NCBI GenBank assembly: GCA_028280515.1
Contig: JANQLP010000126.1
Location: 1 to 64,000 of the forward strand
Reading direction: 5' to 3'
DNA length: 64,000 nt
DNA from: Hyphomicrobiales bacterium
GTDB lineage: Bacteria > Pseudomonadota > Alphaproteobacteria > Rhizobiales > Methyloligellaceae
The notes below the pieces were generated by a model. That model was not told the DNA's origin. It ran no database searches and worked only from the letters and a program-made list of their open reading frames with translations. A program made the position numbers and the translations under genes. Each line of letters begins with the position of its first letter. The stretch's first letter is position 1. Below are positions 36,107-45,445 of this stretch, one piece after another.

Positions 36107-37588
36107 CTAAAATTGCGCCTGCATTTTCCGGATCTTGACCTGTCTGCTGGATACGTCGAGCGCATCGCCCAGGGTCACCACGCCGCGTTGCTGCAGGGGC
36201 CCAAGCATTGCAAGGAGAATTGCGCCGGTCGTCATGGCGTCTCCGAGGGCCGTGTGGCGGTCGGAAACATTCACGCCGAAACGCTCGGCGGTGGCCGCGA
36301 GCGAATGATCATCGGTGTGATCGTGCAGAAAGGCGGAAAGCAGCAGGACGTCGAGCACCGGATTGGTGAAGGACACGCCTGAGGCCTTCTCCTTGAGTTC
36401 CAGGAACTTCATGTCGAACGCGGCGTTATGAGCCACGAGCACGGCGCGGCCGCAGAAGCGATGGAACTGCGGCAAGACGGCATGCGCCTTCGGCTTCCCC
36501 TTCACATGTTCGTCGGTGATGCCGTGGAAGCGGATCGATGCCTTTGGGATTTTCTTTCCCGGATGGATCAGCTGCTCGAACGTCTCGCCGCTGACCATTC
36601 GGTTGTTGACGATCCTGACCGCGCCGATGGAAATCAGCTCATCGCCCTCCGACGGTCGCAGGCCCGTCGTTTCGGTGTCGAACACCACGTACCGGATTTC
36701 TCTCAAGGGGATTTCCATGACGTCGCGGTCGGGCGGACATTTGAACAGATCGAAGTCGTAAAATTCGGGGCGGGGCGGCAGGGAGGTGTCCGCATCCTCA
36801 AGGCTCGCGGCGTCAGGGGCGAATGTCAGCACATACCCTTCCGTTTCAACCTCGTCCGAGCAGATCAGCGCCAGTTGCGCATCGCGGGTTTCACCGCCGT
36901 CGAGGCGCTTGCAGTCGACCGTCCGGGTGATCCGCAGCTTGCGGGTTGTATCGGCACGTTGCTTCTCCGTGAGTTCGGCCAGTGCCTTGAGAATCTCGTC
37001 GCGCTCGAACAGCGCGAACAGGCGCCGTCCCAGACCGAGGGATTCCGGGCGGTCGAGGATGCGCATGGCCGCCTGGTTGTAGAGCAGGACCCGGTTGTCG
37101 AGATTGCAGACGATAACGCCTTCGCTCAGGTCGAGCAGGATTGTCTCAAGGCGCCGCTTGTAGGTGTCGCCGCGTTCCAGCGCCGCATCGATCGCGTCCT
37201 GGCGCGCGGTACGCGCTTCGATGAACTTTGCGATCAGGTCCTGCAGGGACGTGCCGAGCGCGCCTGTCATATGGCCTTCGGGAAGGTCGATAGGCCGCAG
37301 TGTGCGCGCGTGGCTCAGGGTCTGCACTTCCCGTGTGAGCGTGTCGATCGGTTTGAGGATGCGCAACTGTATGAGCGCCCAGGAGCCGGCGAGGGCGAAA
37401 AGGAAAAGCACAAGGCCGGCCGCGCCGATCAATACGGTGCCCTGCAGAGCTTGCGTCCCTTCGGCATTGAGAACGGCCCAGCCGAACGCAAGTCCCAGCG
37501 CGATTGCGATCAGCCCGAGTCCGGAGAAAACAAGGACAATGAATGGGGCAGGGCGCATCGGTGACGTCTCGTACTTTGCATTCGCCAC
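36107..37588 (-). CDS. Membrane-bound HAMP/PAS protein fused to a DnaQ-type 3'-5' exonuclease
   Basis: I prefer GTG 37586-37588 (VANAKYETSPM), which has AGGAGA just upstream, giving 493 aa. Two membrane spans (about residues 12-35 and 44-68) lead into a HAMP-like linker (RILKPIDTLTREVQTLSH), a PAS domain (ETILLDLSEGVIVCNLDNRV) and a C-terminal DEDDh exonuclease. The exonuclease motifs are VVFDTETTGL (D, E), VLVAHNAAFDMKFL (D) and SDRHTALGDAMTT (H, D), so it appears catalytically intact. Such proteins are often labelled DNA polymerase III epsilon, but the sensor-like N-terminus suggests signal-controlled nuclease activity at the membrane. Confidence 0.87.
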   Translation of the reverse strand: MANAKYETSPMRPAPFIVLVFSGLGLIAIALGLAFGWAVLNAEGTQALQGTVLIGAAGLVLFLFALAGSWALIQLRILKPIDTLTREVQTLSHARTLRPIDLPEGHMTGALGTSLQDLIAKFIEARTARQDAIDAALERGDTYKRRLETILLDLSEGVIVCNLDNRVLLYNQAAMRILDRPESLGLGRRLFALFERDEILKALAELTEKQRADTTRKLRITRTVDCKRLDGGETRDAQLALICSDEVETEGYVLTFAPDAASLEDADTSLPPRPEFYDFDLFKCPPDRDVMEIPLREIRYVVFDTETTGLRPSEGDELISIGAVRIVNNRMVSGETFEQLIHPGKKIPKASIRFHGITDEHVKGKPKAHAVLPQFHRFCGRAVLVAHNAAFDMKFLELKEKASGVSFTNPVLDVLLLSAFLHDHTDDHSLAATAERFGVNVSDRHTALGDAMTTGAILLAMLGPLQQRGVVTLGDALDVSSRQVKIRKMQAQF

Positions 37589-37713
37589 AGGTCTCCTGCC
37601 GGCAATCGCCAACACACCCGCAGCGTGTCGCAAAGGCTAATACGTCAAGGTCCGGCTGTCACCGCGACGAAGTAATGAGTGTATCCTGGGAGTGAGAGAT
37701 TTGCTGAATGAAT

Positions 37714-39699
37714 TCAGTGGATCAGACGCGAGGCTGGCGCCCAGTCGCCGCCTTCGTCCTGTTCGAACTCGATGCCCTGCGGGTCGCCCTTATAGCCTTC
37801 CACGGTGCGTTTGAGAACGTCATGGACCTTATCCGCGTCATAGGCATTGATCGCGCGCTCCAGCTCCGTGAGCTCGGTTTTTAACGCCGGCCATTTCAGG
37901 AACGGTTCGGAGTTCTTCATGATGCGGGGGTGCTTCGTGCCGGTCGTGTTCTCGCCGATCAGCAGCTCTTCATAGAGCTTCTCGCCCTGACGCAGCCCCA
38001 CATACTCGATTGCGATATCGCCCTCGGGATTGTCCTCGTCCTGGACCTCCAATCCGGTGAGATGGATCATGGTCCGGGCAAGGTCGGCGATTCTGACCGG
38101 GCTGCCCATATCGAGAACAAAGACTTCGCCGCCGCCGGCCATGGCGCCAGCCTGTAGAACGAGCTCCGCGGCCTCGGGGATCGACATGAAGTACCGGATG
38201 ATCTCCGGATGCGTGACCGTGACCGGCCCACCGTCATGGATTTGCTTGCGGAAACGCCGGACAACCGATCCCGAGGAGTCGAGCACGTTGCCGAACCGCA
38301 CCATGGTGAACACGGTCTTGGAGCGGTTCCTGGCGGATAGCGCCTGCAGGACCATCTCGGCGAGACGCTTGCTCGCGCCCATGATGCTCGTTGGACGGAC
38401 CGCCTTGTCGGTTGAGATGAGCACCATGCGTTCAACGCCGGCCGCGATCGCCGCCTGCGAAACCAACAGCGTGCCGAAGGTATTGTTCCGCAATCCGGTG
38501 AACGGGTTTTGCTCGACGATCGGCACGTGCTTGTACGCGGCGGCATGGTAGATCGTATCCACGCCATGGGCGTCCAGAACCCGATTCACGTGCTCCTGGT
38601 CCAGAACCGAGCCAAGAACGACTTCAATCTCCGTGTTCGGGACAGAGGTGCCGTCTTCCTCGGCGTCCGCGCGGGCTTTCTTGAGAAGCCTCACCACCTG
38701 GTCTTCGATCTCATAAAGCGCGGCTTCGGAGATATCGAAAAGAATGAGCTTGTTCGGGGTGCGTTTCACGATCTGCCGGGTGAGCTCGGAACCGATCGAA
38801 CCGCCGGCGCCTGTGATCAGAACGTTCTTGGCGGTAATGTGCGCGCCGAGCAGGCTCGCATCGGGCGGGACGGGGTCACGCCCCAGAAGGTCTTCCACAT
38901 CGATCGGCCTCAAGTCGGTTACCTCAACGCGGCCTGAGGCGATGTCCTCCAGAGCGGGAAGCGTCTTCACGACGACAGGGAGCGCTTCAAGAGAGCGGAT
39001 GACGGCGCTGCGCCGCTGGCGCGATGCGGAGGAAATGGCCAGAAAAACCTCTTTGATGCCGTTGCGCTCGATCAGTTTTTCGATCTTGCCGGGCCGGTTC
39101 ACCTTGATTTTGTGGATGTTCTGGCCCCAGAGCGACGCATTGTCGTCGACAAGCGCAACCGGCCGGTAGTCCTTGCTGTCACGAAGCGAGCGCAACAGCT
39201 GCAACCCCGTATCTCCGGCACCGTATATCAGAACTTTCGTGCGCGGATCGATGCTCGCGAATGTGATGTTGGGAACCGATTGCAGCAGCCAGCCTGCAAA
39301 CTGGCGGGAAATCCTGATCAGAGCCGCAGCGAAAAAGCCGTAAATGATGACGACCGAACGCGGCACACCCGGCAGGCCGATCAGAAACAGGAGCAATGCC
39401 CAGATCAGGACGGCGAGGAAGACGGTGATGTAGAGCCGTCCGGCCGCTTCGTGGCTGAAATAGCGTGTGACCAGCCGGTAGAGGCCCCGTACGTAAAAGG
39501 TGGCGACGCCAACGGCCGGTGCCAGCGCAAACAGGGCGAGGGTGACCTCGTCCGGAGGAACGTAAAGGACCCCGAGCCGCAGGGAGTAGGCAGCCCAGAG
39601 TGCGATGCTCAGCAGCAGAAAATCATTGCCGATGAGCAGGCCGCGCTTTGCCCATCGTGGCAAGGCAATCAACCCTTCGCGATAGGTTTTGTCGGCCAT
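37714..39699 (-). CDS. CapD/FlaA1-type nucleoside-diphosphate-sugar dehydratase/epimerase
   Basis: This 661 aa protein has four N-terminal membrane spans (about residues 18-130), a first Rossmann domain (KVLIYGAGDTGLQLLRSLRD) and the catalytic SDR domain (NVLITGAGGSIGSELTRQI; YHAAAYKHVPIVEQNP; STDKAVRPTSIMGASKR; GEKLYEELLIGE). This is the membrane-bound WbpM/CapD layout, which forms 4-keto-6-deoxy UDP-sugars such as those for UDP-QuiNAc or UDP-bacillosamine in O-antigen or capsule synthesis. No other polysaccharide genes are nearby, so it serves a locus elsewhere or is an orphan. Confidence 0.92.
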   Translation of the reverse strand: MADKTYREGLIALPRWAKRGLLIGNDFLLLSIALWAAYSLRLGVLYVPPDEVTLALFALAPAVGVATFYVRGLYRLVTRYFSHEAAGRLYITVFLAVLIWALLLFLIGLPGVPRSVVIIYGFFAAALIRISRQFAGWLLQSVPNITFASIDPRTKVLIYGAGDTGLQLLRSLRDSKDYRPVALVDDNASLWGQNIHKIKVNRPGKIEKLIERNGIKEVFLAISSASRQRRSAVIRSLEALPVVVKTLPALEDIASGRVEVTDLRPIDVEDLLGRDPVPPDASLLGAHITAKNVLITGAGGSIGSELTRQIVKRTPNKLILFDISEAALYEIEDQVVRLLKKARADAEEDGTSVPNTEIEVVLGSVLDQEHVNRVLDAHGVDTIYHAAAYKHVPIVEQNPFTGLRNNTFGTLLVSQAAIAAGVERMVLISTDKAVRPTSIMGASKRLAEMVLQALSARNRSKTVFTMVRFGNVLDSSGSVVRRFRKQIHDGGPVTVTHPEIIRYFMSIPEAAELVLQAGAMAGGGEVFVLDMGSPVRIADLARTMIHLTGLEVQDEDNPEGDIAIEYVGLRQGEKLYEELLIGENTTGTKHPRIMKNSEPFLKWPALKTELTELERAINAYDADKVHDVLKRTVEGYKGDPQGIEFEQDEGGDWAPASRLIH

Positions 39700-39870
39700 G
39701 GCCTTGCGCTGTTGCCTTCCGCTCGACGCTGCGCGTCGTTGCCCGTCAGAGGCAGCGTGCCTCGCATCACACCTTCCAAGCTATGGGTCACCATACCGGA
39801 GGCAGATTTGCAAGCAAATCATTGGAGATGACATGTCCCCCCGCGCCGTCGGCGGACCCGGCACCGATTC

Positions 39871-40551
39871 TCATCCGGCGATGATGACGTGCAGCCGCCG
39901 TGGTCCGTGCGCGCCCATGACTATAATCTGCTCGATGTCGGCGGTGCGCGACGGGCCGGAAACGAGGTTAATGGTGCGCGGAAATCCTTGTTTTTCATGC
40001 GTTTTACGCAAAACGTTCCAGGCATCCTCGTATGATCCGTGGATGTCCTCGGCGCGGATCACGACGATATGGGTGTCAGGCAGGAAGTTGAGCGTTGTCG
40101 GATTTTCCGGGCCCGAGGTCAGGAACAGCGTTCCCGTCTCCGCTGCGGCCGTTTCGGCCCGGCTGAGAGTGACGGCATCGCCGCCGTGACCGGCACCTGT
40201 GTGGCGGGTCAATGATGCGGCTGTGTCCCAAGGGATTTCGGCCAGCAAGGCATCGCTGCCGGTGCGGAACTCGGCCGGCAAATTGTTGTCGCGCAGATAC
40301 GCCGCAAGCTGTTCCGGAATCTCGTCGGGCTTGGTGATGCGGCTCACACTGGCGCCCTGTCCCTTGAGCTTTTCGGTGAACAGCTTGATCGCCTTGGCGC
40401 CGCTGACCTTCGCCATTGCCGGGATCAGGTTCGGCGCGCGCGCTTTCAGCCGTTCGGCGACGGCTGCCGTCCGGGCGGCGTCATCGCCCGTCACGCCAAG
40501 CGACTTGCGAACGGCGCCCAGCAGGCGCTCGCGGGCGTTCGCGCCGCTCAT
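39871..40551 (-). CDS. lutC: LutC/YkgG family lactate utilisation protein (LUD domain)
   Basis: This 226 aa protein is the last gene of the lutABC operon and overlaps lutB by 4 nt. The LUD domain covers most of the protein (SLTRHTGAGHGGDAVTLSRA; GTLFLTSGPENPTTLNFLPD; HIVVIRAEDI). Together with LutA and LutB it oxidises L-lactate to pyruvate independently of the flavin LldD enzyme. Its exact role in the complex is not settled. Confidence 0.88.
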   Translation of the reverse strand: MSGANARERLLGAVRKSLGVTGDDAARTAAVAERLKARAPNLIPAMAKVSGAKAIKLFTEKLKGQGASVSRITKPDEIPEQLAAYLRDNNLPAEFRTGSDALLAEIPWDTAASLTRHTGAGHGGDAVTLSRAETAAAETGTLFLTSGPENPTTLNFLPDTHIVVIRAEDIHGSYEDAWNVLRKTHEKQGFPRTINLVSGPSRTADIEQIIVMGAHGPRRLHVIIAG

Positions 40552-41966
40552 CGCCGCGTCTCCCGCTCACGCCAACGCTGCTGGAAGGTCTTGCCCTGAG
40601 GTGCGGGAAGATCGCGATGGTCTGTCCAGCCACCCGCGAGCGGCATGGAGGCAAAACGTCCCTTCCGGCCGAACCGGGAGAGGAGGGGTGAAACGAGGCC
40701 CGTCAGCCGGTGATAGAGCGCCGGCCTTTTCGCGGCAAACGCCCAGAGCTTGAGGCCGGCCTTGTACAATGCGGGCGTGTCACCGTTTTCGTATTCGCGC
40801 TCACGCCAGTGCCGCATCATCTTCGGCAACGGAATGCGCATCGGGCAAACGGACTCGCACCGCCCGCAGAACGTCGAAGCGTTCGGCAGATGACCGGCTT
40901 CACCAACACCGATGAGCGTGGGCGTAAGGACCGCACCCATCGGTCCGGGGTAGACCCAGCCATAAGCATGGCCGCCGACAGCGCCATAGACGGGGCAATG
41001 GTTCATGCAGGCGCCGCACCGGATGCAGCGCAACATGTCGTGGAACTCACCGCCCAGCATTTCGCTGCGCCCGTTGTCCAGCAACACCACGTGATACTCG
41101 TCCGGTCCGTCGAGGTCGCCTTCACGCTTCGGCCCGGTCGTGAAGGTCGTGTAGGTGGAGAATTCCTGTCCGGTCGCGGATCGGGCAAGCACCCGGAGGA
41201 TCGTGTCGGCATCCTCGAGTGTCGGCACAACCTTTTCGATCGACGTGATGACGATGTGGATGCGCGGTAGGCATTGCGTCAGGTCACCATTGCCCTCGTT
41301 GGTGACGATGACCGAGGTGCCCGTTTCCGCGATCAGGAGATTCGCACCGGTGATGCCGACGTCGGCGGCGAGAAACTTCTCGCGCAGAATCGCGCGCGCC
41401 TCGCTGACCAGTTGCTCAGGTTCCTCAAGGACACGCTCGGGAGAAAGCTCCGTGTGCGTCTTGCGGAAGTCGGCCTCGACCTGATCCTTGGTCAGGTGAA
41501 TGGCCGGCGCAATGATATGGCTCGGCGGTTCATGGCGCAGCTGAATGAGGTATTCGCCGAGATCCGTCTCAACCGGTGTGATGCCCGCCTGTTCCAGATG
41601 CTCGTTGATGGCGATTTCCTCGCCGACCATCGACTTGCCCTTGGTGACCGTCTTTGCACCGGCGTCGCGGCAGATTTTCAGGATCGCCGCGCGGGCATCG
41701 TCGGCCGAACTTGCCCAATGGACATGCCCGCCCGTTTCGACGACCTTTTTCTCGTACGCTTCCAGATAGAGATCGAGATGCGCGAGCGTGTGCTCCTTGA
41801 CGGCCTTCGCCTCGTCACGAAGGTCTTCGAATTCCGGCAGATTGGCGCGGGCACGGGCGCGATTGGCGACAAAACCCCGCTTGATGCCGCCCAAAGCCCG
41901 TCTCAGCGGCTCGTTGCCGAGCGCCTCCTTGGCGTTGGACTTGAAGGCATGGGACGTCGGCTTCAC
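40548..41966 (-). CDS. lutB: LutB/LldF family lactate-oxidation iron-sulfur protein
   Basis: This 472 aa protein has an N-terminal LUD domain (ADVGITGANLLIAETGTSVI) and two [4Fe-4S] motifs, CIRCGACMNHCPVY and CGRCESVCPMRIPLPK, in the C-terminal half, with a DUF3390-like tail. It carries electrons between LutC and LutA in L-lactate oxidation. It overlaps both neighbours by 4 nt, so the three are translationally coupled. Confidence 0.92.
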   Translation of the reverse strand: MKPTSHAFKSNAKEALGNEPLRRALGGIKRGFVANRARARANLPEFEDLRDEAKAVKEHTLAHLDLYLEAYEKKVVETGGHVHWASSADDARAAILKICRDAGAKTVTKGKSMVGEEIAINEHLEQAGITPVETDLGEYLIQLRHEPPSHIIAPAIHLTKDQVEADFRKTHTELSPERVLEEPEQLVSEARAILREKFLAADVGITGANLLIAETGTSVIVTNEGNGDLTQCLPRIHIVITSIEKVVPTLEDADTILRVLARSATGQEFSTYTTFTTGPKREGDLDGPDEYHVVLLDNGRSEMLGGEFHDMLRCIRCGACMNHCPVYGAVGGHAYGWVYPGPMGAVLTPTLIGVGEAGHLPNASTFCGRCESVCPMRIPLPKMMRHWREREYENGDTPALYKAGLKLWAFAAKRPALYHRLTGLVSPLLSRFGRKGRFASMPLAGGWTDHRDLPAPQGKTFQQRWRERETRR

Positions 41967-42754
41967 TTCTTGTCCTCGATGCTCTGGCCGATCGCCGGTT
42001 CATCGGTCATGCCGGCCAGCACCTCGGCGACGTGACGGGCTTCGATGGCGCGGCCTTCGCGCGACATCTTGCCCGCCATATTCATCAGGCAGCCAAGGTC
42101 ACCGGCCAAAAGGCAATCAGGGTCGCTTGCGGCGATGTTTGCGGTCTTCTTCTCAACGATCGCGTTGGAGACATCCGGATACTTGATGCAGAAGGTACCC
42201 CCGAAGCCGCAGCAGATCTCGGCCTCTTCCATTTCCGTCAGGGTGAGGCCGTTCACGCTGGCCAGCAGTTTTCGTGGTTGCTGCTTCACGCCGAGTTCGC
42301 GCAAGCCGGCGCAACTGTCGTGATAGGTCACGGTGCTCTGAAAGTCGGCCTCGACCCTGTCGAACCCGCGCACGTCGACGAGAAAGGAAATCAGCTCGAA
42401 AACACGCTCCGAGAACGCGCGCGCCTGCTCGGCGCTCTGTGGGTCGTCGCCAAGAAGTTCGGGGTAGTGGTGCTTGAGCATCCCGGCGCAAGAGCCGGAC
42501 GGCGCGACCACGTAGTCAAAACCCTCAAACGCCGCGATCGTGTTCAGCGCCAGCGCGCGGGCGTCCGCCTTGTCGCCGGAATTGTAGGCGGGCTGGCCGC
42601 AGCATGTCTGGGCAGCAGGGACGGCAACGTCGCAACCGGCGTCCTCAAGGAGCTTGACCGCAGCGAACCCGACCGACGGGCGGATGAGGTCGACGAGGCA
42701 GGTTACGAACAGGCCGACGCGCGGCCTGGTTGAGCTTTCGGTTGTCTTTGCCAT
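41963..42754 (-). CDS. lutA: LutA/YkgE family lactate-oxidation Fe-S oxidoreductase
   Basis: I start at ATG 42752-42754 (MAKTTESSTRPRVGLFVTCL), 263 aa; a GTG four codons upstream is also possible and neither has a clear ribosome site. Two CCG (cysteine-rich) domains are visible: CLVDLIRP with AAQTCCGQPAYNSG, and HDSCAGLREL with AEICCGFGGTFC. These bind a [4Fe-4S] cluster as in heterodisulfide-reductase-like proteins. It is the first gene of lutABC; a LysR gene on the same strand ends 80 bp upstream. Confidence 0.9.
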   Translation of the reverse strand: MAKTTESSTRPRVGLFVTCLVDLIRPSVGFAAVKLLEDAGCDVAVPAAQTCCGQPAYNSGDKADARALALNTIAAFEGFDYVVAPSGSCAGMLKHHYPELLGDDPQSAEQARAFSERVFELISFLVDVRGFDRVEADFQSTVTYHDSCAGLRELGVKQQPRKLLASVNGLTLTEMEEAEICCGFGGTFCIKYPDVSNAIVEKKTANIAASDPDCLLAGDLGCLMNMAGKMSREGRAIEARHVAEVLAGMTDEPAIGQSIEDKK

Positions 42755-42834
42755 GCGAGCCGACACTAGCGCGCGGTTTCTTTAACCGCCAGCAAACCTT
42801 AGGCGAAAACCCGGGAAGGCGCCGCCAGGGTTGG

Positions 42835-43752
42835 TCAATTGAGGTGCGGCAGCTTGAGGCCGTTGTCCCAGTACGGGTCGGGTCCGTACAGGTTGCCCAG
42901 ATAGTCGATAAAGACCCTGAGCTTTGCCGGAATGAACTGACGGCAGGGATAGACCGCGTAAACGGCCACGCGGGACGATTCATGGTATTCGGGCAGAACG
43001 ATCTGGAGTTTCCCTGACTTCAGTTCCGGTCCCACATCCCAGGTGGACCGCAGCGCAACGCCCAGCCCGGCAATGACGGACTCGCGTACCACCTCGGTCG
43101 AGTTGGTGCGGATGTTCCCGTTGACGCGCACCGATACCGGTCCTTCCGGTCCCTGGAGGCGCCAGACTTCCTGAGCGGCGGCTGTAAGGCAGTTGAATTT
43201 GGAGAGATCTGAGAGCGATTCGGGTTCGCCGACCTTCTCCAGATAGCTGGGCGCGGCGCAGATCACGCGATGGTTGGGAGCGAGTTTACGGGCCACGAGG
43301 CTTGAATCTTCGAGTTCCGCAATTCGGATTGCGACATCGAAGCCTTCCCCGACGATATCCACGAAATTGTCGGACAGTTCGAGATCGAGCCGCATGTCCG
43401 GATATTGTTCGAGAAACTCGCCCATGAAAGGTGCAACGTGCATGCGCCCGAACGCGGTCGGAATGGATGCCTTGAGTGTGCCGCGGGGTATCGCGTTGCG
43501 CCGGGTCACATATGCTTCCGCTTCCTCGATGCCGGCAAGAATGTTGACCACACGGTCGTAGAACCCCTGACCGGACTCCGTCAGCGTCAACTGCCGGGTG
43601 GTGCGTTGAAACAGTCTTGCGCCAAGACGTTCTTCCAGATGGCTGATACGTTTGCTGACGACCGCCGGGGACAAGCCCATTTCGCGGCCGGCTGCGGACA
43701 TGTTGCCTGCCGTGACCACTCGCGCGAAGATTTCCAGATCACCGGTCGACAT
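42835..43752 (-). CDS. LysR family transcriptional regulator between lut and glc operons
   Basis: The start at ATG 43750-43752 (MSTGDLEIFARVVTAGNMSA) follows GGGAGAAGC, giving 305 aa. The helix-turn-helix (AAGREMGLSPAVVSKRISHL) and the CrgA-like effector region (LKASIPTAFGRMHVAPFMGE; VVRESVIAGLGVALRSTWDV) are clear. It is divergent from glcD across 239 bp and lies just upstream of lutA. Control of glycolate and possibly lactate use is therefore likely, but is inferred from position only. Confidence 0.9.
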   Translation of the reverse strand: MSTGDLEIFARVVTAGNMSAAGREMGLSPAVVSKRISHLEERLGARLFQRTTRQLTLTESGQGFYDRVVNILAGIEEAEAYVTRRNAIPRGTLKASIPTAFGRMHVAPFMGEFLEQYPDMRLDLELSDNFVDIVGEGFDVAIRIAELEDSSLVARKLAPNHRVICAAPSYLEKVGEPESLSDLSKFNCLTAAAQEVWRLQGPEGPVSVRVNGNIRTNSTEVVRESVIAGLGVALRSTWDVGPELKSGKLQIVLPEYHESSRVAVYAVYPCRQFIPAKLRVFIDYLGNLYGPDPYWDNGLKLPHLN

Positions 43753-43991
43753 TGCTTCTCCCACTTACGCTTATTTTCAACTCTGACGAATAAATCAATT
43801 GGCTTATTTTACAATATCGCAACTATGGCGGCAATGGGTATAAGGTATTCCACACACCAAAATTGGCGTGATTTGTGACCTAAGTCCGGCTGGATTATGG
43901 TCCGGTTTCGTGGGCACACTTTGAACAGGAAAAACGGGGGACAGGAAGAACCGAACACCAGTGTTCGGGCGGTTCTAAAAGGACAGCGAAC
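43753..43991. promoter_or_regulatory. Divergent lysR/glcD control region
   Basis: The lysR-proximal part (about 43785-43860) is AT-rich and includes AATAA-N10-TTATT (AATAAATCAATTGGCTTATT), a LysR-box-like dyad, and CCAAAATTGG near 43857. The glcD start is preceded by AAAAGGACAG. Exact promoters are not assigned. Confidence 0.5.
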
Positions 43992-45425
43992 ATGACCAGC
44001 CTGGCAATTCTTGAACCGGACGCCGAAGTCCTCAGCCGCCGCGACCAGCTCATCCGCGGCCTGCGCGGCCTGCTTCCCGCAGATTGCATCATCGCCGACG
44101 AGGATGGCCGGCGCGCGTTCGAAACGGACGCCTTGACCGCGTACAAGCAAATGCCGCTTGCCGCCGTTCTGCCGACGACGACCGATGAGGTCTCACGCGT
44201 GCTGCGCTATTGCCATGAGAACAAGATCAAGGTCATTGCGCGCGGCGCCGGTACGTCGCTTTGCGGCGGTGCCCTGCCGTCCGAAGACTCGATCGTACTC
44301 GGCGTGTCGAAAATGAACCGCGTTCTCGATATCGATTACATGAACCGGACCGCCCAGGTGCAGACCGGCATCACCAATATCGGTATTTCCAACATGGTCT
44401 CGCCGAACGGTTTCTTCTATGCGCCGGACCCGTCGAGCCAGCTTGCATGTACGCTCGCCGGGAACCTCGCCATGAACTCCGGCGGTGCGCATTGCCTGAA
44501 ATACGGTGTGACCACCAACAATGTGCTCGGCCTGAAGATGGTGATGATGGACGGCGAGATCATCGAGATCGGCGGGCAGGAGCTCGATGCCGCGGGATAC
44601 GACCTGCTCGGCCTCATCATCGGATCGGAGGGCCAGTTCGGGGTCATCACCGAGGCAACGGTTCGAATCCTGCGTGCCGCGGAGGGCGCGCGCCCGATGC
44701 TGATGGGGTTTGATTCCAGCGAGGCCGCCGGTGAGTGCGTCGCCGCAATCATAGGGTCCGGCATTATTCCGGTTGCCATCGAGTTCATGGATAAGCCGGC
44801 GATCCGCGTCTGCGAGGAGTTCGCGAAGGCCGGATATCCGCTCGATGTCGAGGCGTTGCTGATCATCGAGGTGGAGGGCTCTGAGGATGAGATCGAAACC
44901 CTGCTGACGCGGATTTCCGACATTGCCAAGCCGTTCAAGCCGCAAGGCATCCGGGTCAGCCAGAGCGAGGCCGAAAGCAAGGCAATCTGGCTCGGGCGCA
45001 AATCGGCCTTTGGCGCCATTGGTCGGATTTCCGACTATTACTGCATGGACGGCACCATTCCGCTTGGCAAGCTGCCTGAAGTTCTCGTCGAAATCGGTGA
45101 GATCTGTGCCAGGTACAAACTGAACGTGGCCAACATCTTCCATGCGGGCGACGGCAACCTGCACCCGTTGATCCTTTACAACGCGAACGATCCCGCCGAG
45201 GTGGAACGGGCGGAAAAGTGCGGCGCGGAGGTTCTGGAGCTCTGCGTCAAGGCCGGAGGCTGCCTCACGGGTGAACACGGCGTCGGTGTCGAGAAGCGGG
45301 AATTGATGTTGACGCAGTTCTCGAGGACCGATCTCGAGCAGCAGATGCGCATCAAGACCGTGTTCGACCCTGACTGGCTGCTCAATCCGGAAAAGGTCTT
45401 CCCGCTCGAGTTGCATACGTCGTAG
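43992..45425 (+). CDS. glcD: Glycolate oxidase FAD-linked subunit GlcD
   Basis: This 477 aa protein has an N-terminal FAD_binding_4 domain (KVIARGAGTSLCGGALPSED; SSQLACTLAGNLAMNSGGAH; LLGLIIGSEGQFGVITEATV) and a C-terminal FAD-oxidase domain with FHAGDGNLHPLILY and TGEHGVGVEKRELM. It oxidises glycolate to glyoxylate and passes electrons through GlcE and GlcF to the quinone pool. It heads a glcD-glcE-glcF-aceB operon. Confidence 0.95.
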   Translation: MTSLAILEPDAEVLSRRDQLIRGLRGLLPADCIIADEDGRRAFETDALTAYKQMPLAAVLPTTTDEVSRVLRYCHENKIKVIARGAGTSLCGGALPSEDSIVLGVSKMNRVLDIDYMNRTAQVQTGITNIGISNMVSPNGFFYAPDPSSQLACTLAGNLAMNSGGAHCLKYGVTTNNVLGLKMVMMDGEIIEIGGQELDAAGYDLLGLIIGSEGQFGVITEATVRILRAAEGARPMLMGFDSSEAAGECVAAIIGSGIIPVAIEFMDKPAIRVCEEFAKAGYPLDVEALLIIEVEGSEDEIETLLTRISDIAKPFKPQGIRVSQSEAESKAIWLGRKSAFGAIGRISDYYCMDGTIPLGKLPEVLVEIGEICARYKLNVANIFHAGDGNLHPLILYNANDPAEVERAEKCGAEVLELCVKAGGCLTGEHGVGVEKRELMLTQFSRTDLEQQMRIKTVFDPDWLLNPEKVFPLELHTS

Positions 45426-45445
45426 ATACCGAGAGGCCAGTATTT

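Noticed and set aside
44650..44685. tRNA T-loop-like sequence GGTTCGAATCC
   Set aside because: It lies inside glcD in frame (ATVRILRAAE), and no acceptor stem or D and anticodon arms can be folded around it.
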